Below are positions 53,212 through 62,677 of a stretch of DNA of 64,000 nt, piece after piece. Numbering within the stretch: position 1 is the stretch's first letter; every line of letters starts with the position of its first letter. Where the stretch lies: positions 62,001-126,000 of the forward strand of contig NZ_PVUE01000006.1 in assembly GCF_003003235.1 (NCBI RefSeq). The letters are read 5' to 3'. Made by a program: the position numbers and the translations under genes. The notes beneath the pieces are model-generated. The model was not told the origin of the DNA, searched no databases, and saw only the letters and a list, made by a program, of their open reading frames with translations. The stretch comes from Antricoccus suffuscus. Lineage in GTDB: Bacteria > Actinomycetota > Actinomycetes > Mycobacteriales > Antricoccaceae.

Positions 53212-54597
53212 CTAGAGCGCTTTCACGGCGTTCAGCAGTTTGCCCAGTGAGTCTTTCGCGTCCCCGAACAGCAGCGTGGTCTTTGGATCGAAGAGCAGTT
53301 CGTTCTCGATCCCGGCGAACCCGGGGCGCATCGACCGCTTCAGGAAGACGATCTGGTTAGCCTCGTCGGCGTTGAGGATCGGCATTCCGTAGATCGGCGC
53401 TCCCGGGGTGGTTTTCGCCGCCGGGTTGACCACGTCGTTGGCGCCGACGACAAGTACGACGTCGGTCTGCTTGAACTGACTGTTGATGTCGTCCATTTCC
53501 TTGAGCTGCTCGTAGGGCACCTGCGCCTCGGCAAGCAGCACGTTCATGTGCCCGGGCATCCGGCCGGCGACGGGATGGATCGCGTAGTCGACGGCCACGC
53601 CGCGTGCGGTCAGTACGTCGACGAGCTCACGCAGCGTGTGCTGTGCCTGCGCGACGGCGAGTCCATATCCCGGTACGACGATGACCTTGCTCGCGTACTC
53701 GAGTAGAATCGCGATGTCCTCGGGCCCAGCCGAGCGGACCGGACGATCCGAGACGGTGCCCGCCCCGAGCGTCGAGCCGCCTTTCAGCGCGCCGAACATG
53801 ATGTTGACGACCGACCGGCCCATGGCGGCGGCCATCAGTTTGGTCAGGATCGTTCCGGAGGCGCCGACGAGTGTGCCGCCGACCAGCAGGACCGTGTTGC
53901 CGAGGACGTAACCACCTGCCGCGACGGTAAGGCCGGTGAACGCGTTGAGTAGTGAGATGACGATGGGTACGTCGGCACCGCCGACGGGAAGCACGAGGAG
54001 TACGCCGAGGGCGAGCCCGACGATCCCGAGTGCGATGCCGATCCAAACCATCGGGTCGGTGACGACGAAGACCGCGAGGGCGAGGGCGCCGATGATGGCC
54101 AGCCCGAACAACACCGGCAGACCGGGAAAGAGCACCGGCCGCGATGTCATCAGCTCTTGTAGCTTGGCGAAGGTGAGCATGCTGCCGGCGAATGACACTG
54201 TGCCGACGAGGATTGTGAACGCCGTCATCGCGAGGTCGAACTTCGGCTCACCACCGTGGCCGACTCGGTCCGACAGCTCCAGCAACGCGACGACCGCGGC
54301 AGCCAGACCGCCTACACCGTTGAACAGCGCCACCAACTGCGGCATCTGGGTCATCAGGACCTTGCGAGCGCCGATGACGCCGATGACAGTGCCGACCGCG
54401 ATCGCGATCAGGATCGGTACCAGGTGGTTGATATCGGCCGCGAAGAAAACCGTGACAACCGCGACGATCGCGCCGACGGCGCCAAGTAGGTTGCCCGCTC
54501 GCGCGTGTTTCGGCGACGAGAGTCCTTTGAGGGCAAGGATGAAACAGACAGCGCAGGCGAGATAGATCAACTGGACCCAGGTCGGCGTACTACTCAT
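53212..54597 (-). CDS. pntB: NAD(P) transhydrogenase subunit beta
   Basis: A 461-aa membrane protein with eight to nine helices in the first 270 residues and a soluble NADP-binding domain III at the C-terminus (VIVVPGYGLAVAQAQHTLRELVD, HPVAGRMPGHMNVLLAEA, VVLVVGANDVVNPAA, GMPILNADEANQIVFLKRSM). With PntAA and PntAB it forms the proton-pumping transhydrogenase that drives NADPH formation from NADH. It is the last gene of the operon and overlaps the PntAB gene by 8 bp. Confidence 0.96.
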   Translation of the reverse strand: MSSTPTWVQLIYLACAVCFILALKGLSSPKHARAGNLLGAVGAIVAVVTVFFAADINHLVPILIAIAVGTVIGVIGARKVLMTQMPQLVALFNGVGGLAAAVVALLELSDRVGHGGEPKFDLAMTAFTILVGTVSFAGSMLTFAKLQELMTSRPVLFPGLPVLFGLAIIGALALAVFVVTDPMVWIGIALGIVGLALGVLLVLPVGGADVPIVISLLNAFTGLTVAAGGYVLGNTVLLVGGTLVGASGTILTKLMAAAMGRSVVNIMFGALKGGSTLGAGTVSDRPVRSAGPEDIAILLEYASKVIVVPGYGLAVAQAQHTLRELVDVLTARGVAVDYAIHPVAGRMPGHMNVLLAEAQVPYEQLKEMDDINSQFKQTDVVLVVGANDVVNPAAKTTPGAPIYGMPILNADEANQIVFLKRSMRPGFAGIENELLFDPKTTLLFGDAKDSLGKLLNAVKAL

Positions 54598-54898
54598 GGG
54601 TCAGTTCCTTAGCCCGCGGCTTGCGGCGGGTGAACATCTGCAGCATCCGGTCGGTGACGACAAACCCGCCGACCATGTTGATAGATGCGAGTACGACGGC
54701 GATCAGGCCGAAGATCAACTGTCCGGTGTTATGTGCGAATCCGGTGACGAGGATGGCGCCGACCAGGATGATGCCGTGGATCGCGTTGGCGCCGGACATC
54801 AGCGGAGTGTGCAGAGTCGTGGATACTTTTGAGATCACCTCGATGCCGACGAAGATGCTCAGCACGAAGATCGTCAGCCAGACCATCGGTTCGCTCAT
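54590..54898 (-). CDS. pntAB: NAD(P) transhydrogenase subunit alpha, membrane part
   Basis: A 102-aa protein with three membrane helices (WLTIFVLSIFVGIEVI, then TLHTPLMSGANAIHGIILVGAILV, then LIFGLIAVVLASINMVGGFVVTDRML), equal to the C-terminal membrane segment of single-chain PntA. A split alpha subunit (PntAA plus PntAB) is usual in actinomycetes and many other bacteria. It overlaps PntAA by 4 bp (ATGA) and PntB by 8 bp, indicating tight translational coupling of the complex. Confidence 0.95.
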   Translation of the reverse strand: MSEPMVWLTIFVLSIFVGIEVISKVSTTLHTPLMSGANAIHGIILVGAILVTGFAHNTGQLIFGLIAVVLASINMVGGFVVTDRMLQMFTRRKPRAKELTHE

Positions 54899-56022
54899 TG
54901 CGACTCCCCCTCCAGCAGTGCACGAGTGGGCTCATGCCGTACGTCGCCGCCGTGGGTCACGCAGGATGTCGCGACGATCTCGTCCTCGAAGTCCGGCGCG
55001 AATGCGCCGTCCGCGGTCATCAGCGTGACGAGGTTGACAATGTTTTGCGCATATAGGCGGGATGCGGGACCGGGCATCTGAGCCGGCACGTTGGACCCGC
55101 CCCAGACCTGCGCATGCCCGATCTGGACGGTCTCACCGGGCCGCGACCCTTCAACGTTGCCGCCGGAGTCCGCCGCCAGGTCGACGACAACCGAGCCTGG
55201 CGCCATCTGCTCGACCATCTGCCTGGTCACCAGGCGCGGCGCCTCGCGACCGGGCACGGCGGCCGTCGTAATAAGTGCATCGGCGGCGGCCACGTACGGA
55301 GTGAGCAGCTCGCGCTGACGGGCGGCGCGGTCCTCGCTCATCTCGCGCGCGTAGCCGCCGGCGCCTTCGAGAGTCTCGAGTTCGAGGTCGATCGGGTGCG
55401 CGCCCATTGACGCGATCTCCTCCGCGGACGACGGACGTACGTCGTAGGCACGCACAACGGCGCCGAGTCGCTTGGCGGTCGCGATCGCCTGCAGGCCAGC
55501 CACTCCCGCGCCGAGTACGACAACCTCGGCCGGCGGCACCGTGCCTGCGGCGGTCATGTTGAGCGGGAAGAACCGCCGTAACGCCTCGACCGCGACAATG
55601 GCGCAGCGGTATCCGGCGACCAATGACTGCGACGTCAGCGCGTCGATCGACTGGGCGCGAGAAATCCGCGGGATGAGTTCCATGGCGAACGAGGTGACGT
55701 GACGTTCGCGTAGTAGCGAGATCAGCGGCAAGCACGACTGCGCCGGTAAGAAGGAAATTGTGGCGGCACCGGGCCTCAGACGGCGGATTACGGATTCATC
55801 GGGAGGCTGGACGGAAATGACAACATCCGCGTCGTCAACGGCGTCGGCGGAGACCACTGCCCCGGCGGCCGTGTAGAGGTCGTCTGACAGCAACGCGTTT
55901 TCCCCGGCGCCCGGCTCGATCCCGACCTCGTAACCGAGCGTGACGAACTTGCCCACGAGGTCGGGCACCATCGCCACCCTGGTCTCGCCGGGGTGGCTCT
56001 CCTTTAGCGCAACGATCCTCAC
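54895..56022 (-). CDS. pntAA: NAD(P) transhydrogenase subunit alpha, NAD-binding part
   Basis: A 375-aa soluble NAD(H)-binding subunit related to alanine dehydrogenase. It has KESHPGETRVAMVPDLVGKF at the start, the nucleotide fold VVVLGAGVAGLQAIATAKRLGAVVRAYDVRPSSAEEIASMGA and ALITTAAVPGREAPRLVTRQMVEQMAPGSVVVDLAADSGGN. The GTG at 56022 gives the family N-terminus; TTG at 56031 is a less likely alternative. It lies 40 bp after an M20 hydrolase gene, so the operon may begin with the dienelactone hydrolase at 58044. Confidence 0.95.
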   Translation of the reverse strand: MRIVALKESHPGETRVAMVPDLVGKFVTLGYEVGIEPGAGENALLSDDLYTAAGAVVSADAVDDADVVISVQPPDESVIRRLRPGAATISFLPAQSCLPLISLLRERHVTSFAMELIPRISRAQSIDALTSQSLVAGYRCAIVAVEALRRFFPLNMTAAGTVPPAEVVVLGAGVAGLQAIATAKRLGAVVRAYDVRPSSAEEIASMGAHPIDLELETLEGAGGYAREMSEDRAARQRELLTPYVAAADALITTAAVPGREAPRLVTRQMVEQMAPGSVVVDLAADSGGNVEGSRPGETVQIGHAQVWGGSNVPAQMPGPASRLYAQNIVNLVTLMTADGAFAPDFEDEIVATSCVTHGGDVRHEPTRALLEGESQ

Positions 56023-56062
56023 AATCCGCAACCTATGCCACCCGCGAGGTTCCGGCCACTAT

Positions 56063-57304
56063 TTACGACTTCAACGCGCCGTCCGCAAGCTTTTCCACCA
56101 CCGCGGTGAGCATCGTCAGCCCGGCGACCAGGTCTTCGTCGTGCGTGAGTTCCTGTTCGTTGTGGCTGATCCCGTCGACGCTCGGCACAAACAACATCAC
56201 CGTGGGCACGATGTCCTTCATGTTGGTCGAGTCGTGGCCGGCCAACGTCATCACCTCTTGGTGCCGCAGGCCAAGATCGGCGGCCACCGATGCTGCAAGC
56301 TGCACGCCTTCGGGTTGGTACGGCGTGACCGGCCAGCAATGCGCGCTGCCACGCTCGATTTGAACGTTGGCGCTCACTTGGATCTTCGCTATCCGCTCAT
56401 GCAGCATACGGTCGGCCTCGGCGAGCACATCCTCGTCTGCCGAACGCAGATCGAGCAGCAGGTTGACTCGACTCGGTACGACGACCGGCGAGTTGGGGTA
56501 GACGGTCAGCTCGCCTACGGATGTGTGCAGCACACCGTCGTCGAAATGGTCCGCGATCTCGCGCGCCGCGACCACCAGCATCGAGGCCCCGAGCAGCGCG
56601 TCTTTGCGGTCGGCGATGACGGTCGAGCCGGTGTGGGCCTGCTCCCCGTGGACAAGGAACTCGTACTTGTTGGCCGCCCAGTTGGAGTGCACGAGGCCGA
56701 TAGTGACCCCTTCCTTCTCCATGCCGCGACCCTGCTCGATGTGGATTTCGGCGTACGCCGCAATGTTTGGCGCGTCGTACTCGCCGCGGCACCCGATCGC
56801 GTCCAGCGCATCACGCACCGTCGTACCCCTGGGGTCGGTCGTGTCGAGAGCGGCTGTCAGATCGATCTTTCCGGTGAATACGCCGCTGCCCATCATCGAC
56901 GGCTTGAACCTACTTCCCTCCTCGTTGAACCAGTTGACCACGCCTATGTTGTACGTCGGAGCAACGTGGGAATCGCGCCACTTCTCGGCCAGTCGCAGCA
57001 CGGCGTACGCCGCGGCAATCACGCCGTAGGCGCCGTCGTACCGGCCCGCGGTGGGCTGCGAGTCGAGGTGCGATCCCACCAGCACGTACGGCGCTCCTGG
57101 TGTCAGCTCGAGAAGTCCGAACTCGTTACCGATCGGGTCATAGTTGACGGCAAATCCGCTGGCGCTCAACAGATCGGCGAGCCAACGACGTTGCTCACCG
57201 TCCGCGGCCGAACCCGCTTGCCGCTCCACGCCGCCGTGTCCGGTCGCCCCGATCTTGCCAACTTGGTGAAATGCGTCAAGAAACGCGCGGTCATCAGTGT
57301 TCAT
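56063..57304 (-). CDS. Zn-dependent M20 hydrolase (allantoate/N-carbamoyl-amino acid amidohydrolase type)
   Basis: A 413-aa hydantoinase/carbamoylase-type hydrolase. Metal-site motifs are VGSHLDSQPTAGRYDGAYGV, NWFNEEGSRF and, near the end, MTLAGHDSTNM; the middle dimerisation insert begins HIEQGRGMEKEGVTIGLVHS. Relatives release ammonia and CO2 from allantoate, ureidoglycolate, beta-ureidopropionate or N-carbamoyl amino acids. The start overlaps the stop of the dienelactone hydrolase gene (ATGA), so the two are co-translated; how the two activities relate is unclear. Confidence 0.88.
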   Translation of the reverse strand: MNTDDRAFLDAFHQVGKIGATGHGGVERQAGSAADGEQRRWLADLLSASGFAVNYDPIGNEFGLLELTPGAPYVLVGSHLDSQPTAGRYDGAYGVIAAAYAVLRLAEKWRDSHVAPTYNIGVVNWFNEEGSRFKPSMMGSGVFTGKIDLTAALDTTDPRGTTVRDALDAIGCRGEYDAPNIAAYAEIHIEQGRGMEKEGVTIGLVHSNWAANKYEFLVHGEQAHTGSTVIADRKDALLGASMLVVAAREIADHFDDGVLHTSVGELTVYPNSPVVVPSRVNLLLDLRSADEDVLAEADRMLHERIAKIQVSANVQIERGSAHCWPVTPYQPEGVQLAASVAADLGLRHQEVMTLAGHDSTNMKDIVPTVMLFVPSVDGISHNEQELTHDEDLVAGLTMLTAVVEKLADGALKS

Positions 57305-58044
57305 ACGGACCTCAAATGTGTATCGAAGAACTCGTCAATTCGGTGCCACGCATCGGTCGCGGCCGACGGTTCGGGTCCCATTCCGGCGACTCGCAGCAGT
57401 GGTCGCAGCGGGCGCGGACCCGATGCGGCGTCGTTGAGGAAGGCGTGCCCGGCGTCCGGATACTCCTTGACGTCGTGTACGACGCCGGCCCGGGTCAGCG
57501 CCGCGTCCAACTTCGCGGCGGCACCCTTGAGGGTGAAGTCGCGTCCGCCGTAACTGCCGACGATCGGACACGCGCCGGAAAGCACAGCGTCGACATCCTT
57601 GGGGAGCTGACCGTAGTTTGCCGATGCAGCGTCGAAACCGGTGCCCGCCGTGAGCAGCGCGAACCCGCCGCCCAGACAGAATCCTATGACGCCGACTTTG
57701 CCGGTGCAGTCGGCCGAGTCCAGTAACCACGACCGGCCGGCCTCGATGTCCGCGAACGCGCGACCCTTGCCGCTCATCATTGCGCGCATCGTCGACACCA
57801 AGCACCGCCGTGCGCCGCCTGCGCTGTACAGATCGACGGCAAGTGTCAGGAACCCGGCTCGGGCCAGTCGGTCTGCCTGCCTTCGCATGACATCGTCAAG
57901 CCCGAAGACCTCGTGAATCATGACGACGCCGGGCCAAGGTCCAGCGCCACTTGGCGTCGCGAGATAACCACGTAGTGGGTTTGATCCCGAATTTGGTGCG
58001 GATTTCTCTGTCAGGTCCACATTAGTGTGCTGAATGTGAGGCAT
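57301..58044 (-). CDS. Dienelactone hydrolase-family protein
   Basis: A 247-aa alpha/beta hydrolase with a cysteine nucleophile in GFCLGGG (Cys123), VVMIHEVFGLDDVMRRQADRLARAGFLTLAVDLY in the N-half and the C-terminal His in YPDAGHAF. This layout is that of dienelactone hydrolases, which open a lactone ring late in chloroaromatic breakdown, and of related general esterases. The ATG at 58044 gives the expected start; a further upstream start would add only nine basic residues. It is co-translated with the M20 hydrolase. Confidence 0.9.
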   Translation of the reverse strand: MPHIQHTNVDLTEKSAPNSGSNPLRGYLATPSGAGPWPGVVMIHEVFGLDDVMRRQADRLARAGFLTLAVDLYSAGGARRCLVSTMRAMMSGKGRAFADIEAGRSWLLDSADCTGKVGVIGFCLGGGFALLTAGTGFDAASANYGQLPKDVDAVLSGACPIVGSYGGRDFTLKGAAAKLDAALTRAGVVHDVKEYPDAGHAFLNDAASGPRPLRPLLRVAGMGPEPSAATDAWHRIDEFFDTHLRSV

Positions 58045-58118
58045 GACGGCTCCTCGAGCTCGGCGTTGCACAGATCTGCGCGCGGTCAGTTCATTAGACC
58101 AGTCGTCGCGCCACTGGC

Positions 58119-58952
58119 CTAGCCCACGAGCCGGCTCAGCCGCTCCCTGGTGTCAGCCTCAGCCGTGGGCGTGTAGACCACAAGATGCAGTTCGGGATGG
58201 TCCACCGGCGCCAGTCGATGCTCCTCGAGCAAGAGGTCGCCTACCTTCGGGTGGTGAAACAACCGCTCACGTGAGCTGAACCCCTGCACATCGCGGCTTG
58301 CCCAGCCGATTCGAAACGGCTCGCTTGCCTCCTGCAACCGGGCAATCAGCGTCGCAAACTCGGGGCTGCCGAGTCGCGGTCCCGCCTCGGCGCGAAACTC
58401 GGTCAGGAAACGACGGCTGTCCCGGTCCCAGTTGGGCAGCATCTCGCGAACATAGGGATCAGTGAAGACCAGCCACAGCAAGTTTCTGTCCTCATCGGGA
58501 ACCGACGAGACGTGGGGATAGAGAGCGGCGTACGCCGGGTTCCACCCGACGATCGACCAGTCGGTCGTGATCGCAAACGCCGGATAGCCGACCAGTGCGT
58601 CGAGGAGTCGCTGCACTTCCGGTGGCGCGCCGATCACCATCGGCGCCTCGGTCGGCGCCGGCGCCGCAAACCCCGCGAGCGACAACACGTAGGAGTGCTC
58701 GGCGGGAGTCAGCCGCAAGGCGCCGGCCAGCGCGTCGAGGACCTGCCTAGACGGGTTGGTGTCTCTGCCCTGTTCGAGCCACGTGTACCACGTGACGCTC
58801 ACGCCCGACAGGTAGGAGACTTCCTCCCGCCGTAGTCCGGTACGCCGGGACCGGGCCACCGGTGGGAGCCCGAATTCGTCACGATCGAGCTGTCCACGAC
58901 GCGCGCGTAAGAAGTCGCCGAGCTCCTTGCGTCGTTGTTCACCACCGGTCAT
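58119..58952 (-). CDS. XRE-family regulator with MmyB-like ligand-binding domain
   Basis: A 277-aa protein. The N-terminal HTH (about residues 8-80) has the actinomycete MmyB-type sequence ELGDFLRARRGQLD and RRTGLRREEVSYLSGVSVTWYTWLEQGRD. The C-terminal domain (about 95-270) begins VQRLLDALVGYPAFAITTDWSIVGWNPAYAALYP, the MLTR ligand-binding domain thought to bind fatty acids or other hydrophobic ligands. The ATG at 58952 gives the standard start. It is divergent from ilvD with 77 bp between, and next to the dienelactone hydrolase gene; its target is unknown. Confidence 0.9.
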   Translation of the reverse strand: MTGGEQRRKELGDFLRARRGQLDRDEFGLPPVARSRRTGLRREEVSYLSGVSVTWYTWLEQGRDTNPSRQVLDALAGALRLTPAEHSYVLSLAGFAAPAPTEAPMVIGAPPEVQRLLDALVGYPAFAITTDWSIVGWNPAYAALYPHVSSVPDEDRNLLWLVFTDPYVREMLPNWDRDSRRFLTEFRAEAGPRLGSPEFATLIARLQEASEPFRIGWASRDVQGFSSRERLFHHPKVGDLLLEEHRLAPVDHPELHLVVYTPTAEADTRERLSRLVG

Positions 58953-59029
58953 TCCGTTAATGCTAGTGCTGGCACTACTAGTGTTGACGGCGTCTTCCCC
59001 AATACCCACCGGTATCGCACGATGTAGTC

Positions 59030-60868
59030 ATGCCACCCTTCAAATCTCGCACCGTCACCCATGGCCGCAACATGGCCGGCGCCCGCGCTCTCATGCGCGC
59101 ATCCGGCGTCGCCCGCGAAGACTTCGGCAAGCCGATCATCGCGGTCGCCAACAGCTTCACCGAGTTCGTGCCTGGCCACACGCACCTGCAGCCGGTCGGT
59201 CGGGTGGTCTCCGAAGCCATCAAGGAGGCGGGCGGCATCCCGCGCGAGTTCAATACGATTGCCGTCGACGACGGGATCGCCATGGGCCATGGCGGCATGC
59301 TCTACTCCCTGCCGTCGCGTGACCTGATCGCCGACTCCGTTGAGTACATGGTCAACGCGCACTGTGCCGACGCGCTCGTGTGCATCTCCAACTGCGACAA
59401 GATCACGCCCGGCATGCTGATGGCCGCGCTGCGGCTCAACATCCCGACGGTCTTCGTCTCCGGCGGGCCGATGGAGGGCGGCAAGACGGTCCTCGTCGAT
59501 GGCACGGTACGCACGCGTCTCAACCTGATCACCGCGATGTCGGACTCGGTCTCGGAGTCGGTCTCCGATGAGGACATGGGCCTGATCGAGGAAGCGGCCT
59601 GTCCCACATGCGGGTCGTGCTCGGGCATGTTTACAGCCAACTCGATGAACTGCCTGACCGAAGCGTTGGGCCTTGCGCTGCCGGGCAACGGTACGACGCT
59701 GGCCACCCACACCGCACGCAAGGAGCTTTACCAGGCGGCCGGCCGGACCGTTGTCGACATCACGCACCGCTACTACGACCAGGACGACGAGTCGATGCTG
59801 CCGCGCAACATCGCCACGATGGCGGCGTTCGAGAACGCGATGGCCATGGACATCGCGATGGGCGGCTCGACCAACACGATCTTGCATCTGCTTGCGGCCG
59901 CTATCGAGGGCGGTGTCGACTTCACGCTGCAGGACATCGAGTCGCTGTCGCGGCGGGTGCCGTGCATCTGCAAGGTGGCGCCGAGCGGTGACTACCTCGT
60001 CGAGGACGTCCATCGTGCCGGCGGAATCCCCGCCATACTTGGAGAGTTGTACCGGGCGAACATGCTGAACGCCGACGTCCACTCCGTGCACGCACCGTCG
60101 CTCGAGGAGTGGCTCAAGACGTGGGATGTGCGGTCCGGTTCGCCGGCACCCAACGCGGTCGAGCTCTTCCACGCGGCACCCGGCTGTGTGCGTTCCGCTG
60201 AGGCCTTCTCACAGTCCGAACGCTGGCACGAGCTCGACCTCGATGCTGAGACCGGCTGCGTGCGCGATCTCGACCACGCCTACTCCGCGGACGGCGGACT
60301 GGCCGTGCTGCGCGGCAACCTCGCACCCGATGGCTGCGTGGTGAAGACGGCCGGCGTCGACGACTCGATCTTGACCTTTACCGGGCCGGCCGTTGTCACC
60401 GAATCGCAGGAAGCAGCGACCGAGGCGATCTTGAGCAAGCGCGTCAAGGCGGGCGACGTCGTTATCGTCCGCTACGAAGGCCCGCGCGGCGGTCCGGGCA
60501 TGCAAGAGATGCTCTACCCGACGACGTACCTCAAGGGGCTTGGGCTCGGCGCCTCCTGCGCGCTGATCACGGACGGCCGATTTTCTGGTGGCACGTCGGG
60601 ATTGTCCATCGGCCACGTCTCACCTGAGGCCGCCGCCGGCGGGGATATCGCGCTCGTCGAGGACGGCGACCCTATCGTCATCGACATCCCCAACCGGTCC
60701 ATCCGCATCGACGTAGCGGACGAGGTGTTGGCCGAACGGCGCGCACACCTCGAGGCGTCCGGCGGCTATGTCCCGAAGGATCGCGACCGAACCGTGTCGA
60801 CCGCGCTGCGCGCGTATGCATCGATGGCGTTGTCCGCCGACAAGGGCGCTGTCCGCTACGTCCCGTAG
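59030..60868 (+). CDS. ilvD: Dihydroxy-acid dehydratase
   Basis: A 612-aa IlvD of standard length. It has [22 protein letters not shown] at the start, Fe-S cysteines in [12 protein letters not shown] and [32 protein letters not shown], and the C-terminal [15 protein letters not shown] and [13 protein letters not shown]. It removes water from 2,3-dihydroxy-isovalerate and -methylvalerate to give the 2-oxo acids for valine, isoleucine and, via PanB, pantothenate. It is monocistronic here, far from the KARI homologue and panB, and followed by a hairpin. Confidence 0.97.
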   Translation: MPPFKSRTVTHGRNMAGARALMRASGVAREDFGKPIIAVANSFTEFVPGHTHLQPVGRVVSEAIKEAGGIPREFNTIAVDDGIAMGHGGMLYSLPSRDLIADSVEYMVNAHCADALVCISNCDKITPGMLMAALRLNIPTVFVSGGPMEGGKTVLVDGTVRTRLNLITAMSDSVSESVSDEDMGLIEEAACPTCGSCSGMFTANSMNCLTEALGLALPGNGTTLATHTARKELYQAAGRTVVDITHRYYDQDDESMLPRNIATMAAFENAMAMDIAMGGSTNTILHLLAAAIEGGVDFTLQDIESLSRRVPCICKVAPSGDYLVEDVHRAGGIPAILGELYRANMLNADVHSVHAPSLEEWLKTWDVRSGSPAPNAVELFHAAPGCVRSAEAFSQSERWHELDLDAETGCVRDLDHAYSADGGLAVLRGNLAPDGCVVKTAGVDDSILTFTGPAVVTESQEAATEAILSKRVKAGDVVIVRYEGPRGGPGMQEMLYPTTYLKGLGLGASCALITDGRFSGGTSGLSIGHVSPEAAAGGDIALVEDGDPIVIDIPNRSIRIDVADEVLAERRAHLEASGGYVPKDRDRTVSTALRAYASMALSADKGAVRYVP

Positions 60869-60884
60869 CGGCGTCTTCGCTTAA

Positions 60885-60925
60885 GGTCATGCGGTTCGGC
60901 GGGGGTCTCTCCGAATCGCATGACC
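60885..60925. terminator. Long hairpin between convergent ilvD and carboxylesterase genes
   Basis: GGTCATGCGGTTCGG (60885-60899) pairs over 15 bp with CCGAATCGCATGACC (60911-60925), with one G-T wobble and an 11-nt loop. There is no T-run on either side, so it may act as a bidirectional terminator or mRNA end protector rather than a classical rho-independent one. Confidence 0.65.
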
Positions 60926-60934
60926 GCGCGACCG

Positions 60935-62422
60935 CTAGCGAATGCCGTCCCAGAACTGCCGCTCAGCCGAGTTGGGGTCGGACTCGACCCGCGGCTCATC
61001 ACCGAAGATCTGCGTCGCGCGGGTCTGCACGTCGTACGCCGACCAGCCGGGGTCACCGTCGGTGATGAACTTGACCCACGCGTCGTGCATCGTGTTCGCC
61101 ACCTCCTGCGGGGGTGTCGCGCCCAGCATCGGCTCCAGGCCGCCGGAGTCGAGAGTGTCGAACGCAAACGGGATCTCAACCGCGTGTGCCGAACCTAGCC
61201 GGCCGTCGTACGCCGGCGAACGCCAGTCAAACCGGTACATCCACGTCTTGTCACCGCCGCGTGCTTCGGCGACCCGGATGGCCGGGACCCGGAAGAACCA
61301 GTCAGTGACGACCGCGGCAAGGATGTCGCCCGGGCCGGCGCCGGCACGGTCCTTGCCGTACAGCGCGTACGCGTCCTTCGCCGGTGCGCCGTACGCCGAG
61401 ATCCCCATCAGGGCTGCCTGTTCGTCGATCATCCCGATGACTCCGGGCGCGACCAGGAACAGCCGGGACTCCTCGAGGTTGGTACCGATCAGCACCGATA
61501 CGTCGGCGCCCTGGCCACCTGCGATCGACTCGATCGGTGATGCCGGGAGTACCTCGCCATCGACGGTTGGCATGAACGGCAACAGGCTCAGCACGATCTC
61601 GCCCCACTTCGCCGGGTCCGGCGTGGTCTGAACCTCGTTGGTCAGCGCCGCTGCCGCTTCAAAGACCTGTCGGCGCGGTAGTGCCGCGATCGCCGCTCGC
61701 GTCGGCTCGACCCCGAGCAGTTCGGCCAGGTAACCGGTCACCTTGTCACCTGTCTGCGGCGACATCGTGTGGGCGGCCGCGCCGCTTTCGATGATGGCCG
61801 AGCGGAACAGCCCGTTGGCCCGCGGCATCGACAGCAGCGTCGTCACACTCATCGCGCCGGCCGATTCTCCACCTACGGTGACCTTGGCCGGATCTCCGCC
61901 GAACGCGGCGATGTTGTCGCGCACCCATTCGAGCGCGGCAACCTGGTCGAGAAGTCCGAGGTTGCTGGTTTCCCCTGGCGTGTAAAGGAACCCCTCGGCG
62001 CCGAGTCGGTAGTTGATCGTCACGCAGACGACCCCGTCCCGCGCGAACGACGTGCCGGCGTACTGCGCGATCGAACCGGACCCGTTCATGAACGACCCAC
62101 CGTGGATCCAGACGTAGACCGGTAGTCCGCTCGCGGTCGGGTCAGGCGTCCACACATTGAGGTTGAGACACTCGTCGCCCTCGATCGTGACCTCAGGCAA
62201 TAGTGCCTGGTACTGAGGCGGGTAGTCGCCTTTCGGCACGGTCGGACCATACTGGCTCGCATCGCGTACGCCGTCCCACGACACGGGCGGGGCCGGCGGC
62301 TTCATCCGCAGGTCATCGAACGGCGCCGCGGCGTACGGGATCCCGAGAAACGCCTGCATTCCACGATCGGTCGTTCCTTGGATGGCTCCCTGCTGCACGT
62401 GCACGATCGGCTGGTCGGCCAT
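60935..62422 (-). CDS. Type-B carboxylesterase/lipase
   Basis: A 495-aa alpha/beta hydrolase of the cholinesterase-like family. It has GIPYAAAPFDDLRMKPPAPPVSW near the start, DECLNLNVWTPD, the oxyanion motif VWIHGGSFMNGSG, the nucleophile elbow GGESAGAMS, and acid and His residues toward the C-terminus (VEIPFAFDTL). It hydrolyses carboxylic esters; para-nitrobenzyl esterase is the usual annotated relative. No signal peptide is seen. It converges with ilvD across a hairpin. Confidence 0.92.
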   Translation of the reverse strand: MADQPIVHVQQGAIQGTTDRGMQAFLGIPYAAAPFDDLRMKPPAPPVSWDGVRDASQYGPTVPKGDYPPQYQALLPEVTIEGDECLNLNVWTPDPTASGLPVYVWIHGGSFMNGSGSIAQYAGTSFARDGVVCVTINYRLGAEGFLYTPGETSNLGLLDQVAALEWVRDNIAAFGGDPAKVTVGGESAGAMSVTTLLSMPRANGLFRSAIIESGAAAHTMSPQTGDKVTGYLAELLGVEPTRAAIAALPRRQVFEAAAALTNEVQTTPDPAKWGEIVLSLLPFMPTVDGEVLPASPIESIAGGQGADVSVLIGTNLEESRLFLVAPGVIGMIDEQAALMGISAYGAPAKDAYALYGKDRAGAGPGDILAAVVTDWFFRVPAIRVAEARGGDKTWMYRFDWRSPAYDGRLGSAHAVEIPFAFDTLDSGGLEPMLGATPPQEVANTMHDAWVKFITDGDPGWSAYDVQTRATQIFGDEPRVESDPNSAERQFWDGIR

Positions 62423-62677
62423 GGAGTACCCCCGTTCCCCGCGACGAGCGGGATTGACTCATTCGGGACCGGTGTGGCCCAGATTCTCAATCTACCGAGC
62501 GATCGCTACCGGGGACAGTGCCCGACCACGCGGCATCATCAGGTCGCCGCGCCGCGCGAATCGTCATTCTCAGGCAGTTCCGTGCTTGTTCTCAGCAAAC
62601 CGCAAACTACACCGCGCCTACTCAAAGGAGAGTCATAGATCGCATCGCAGCAGCACACGAAGTCATCGGAGATAAAG

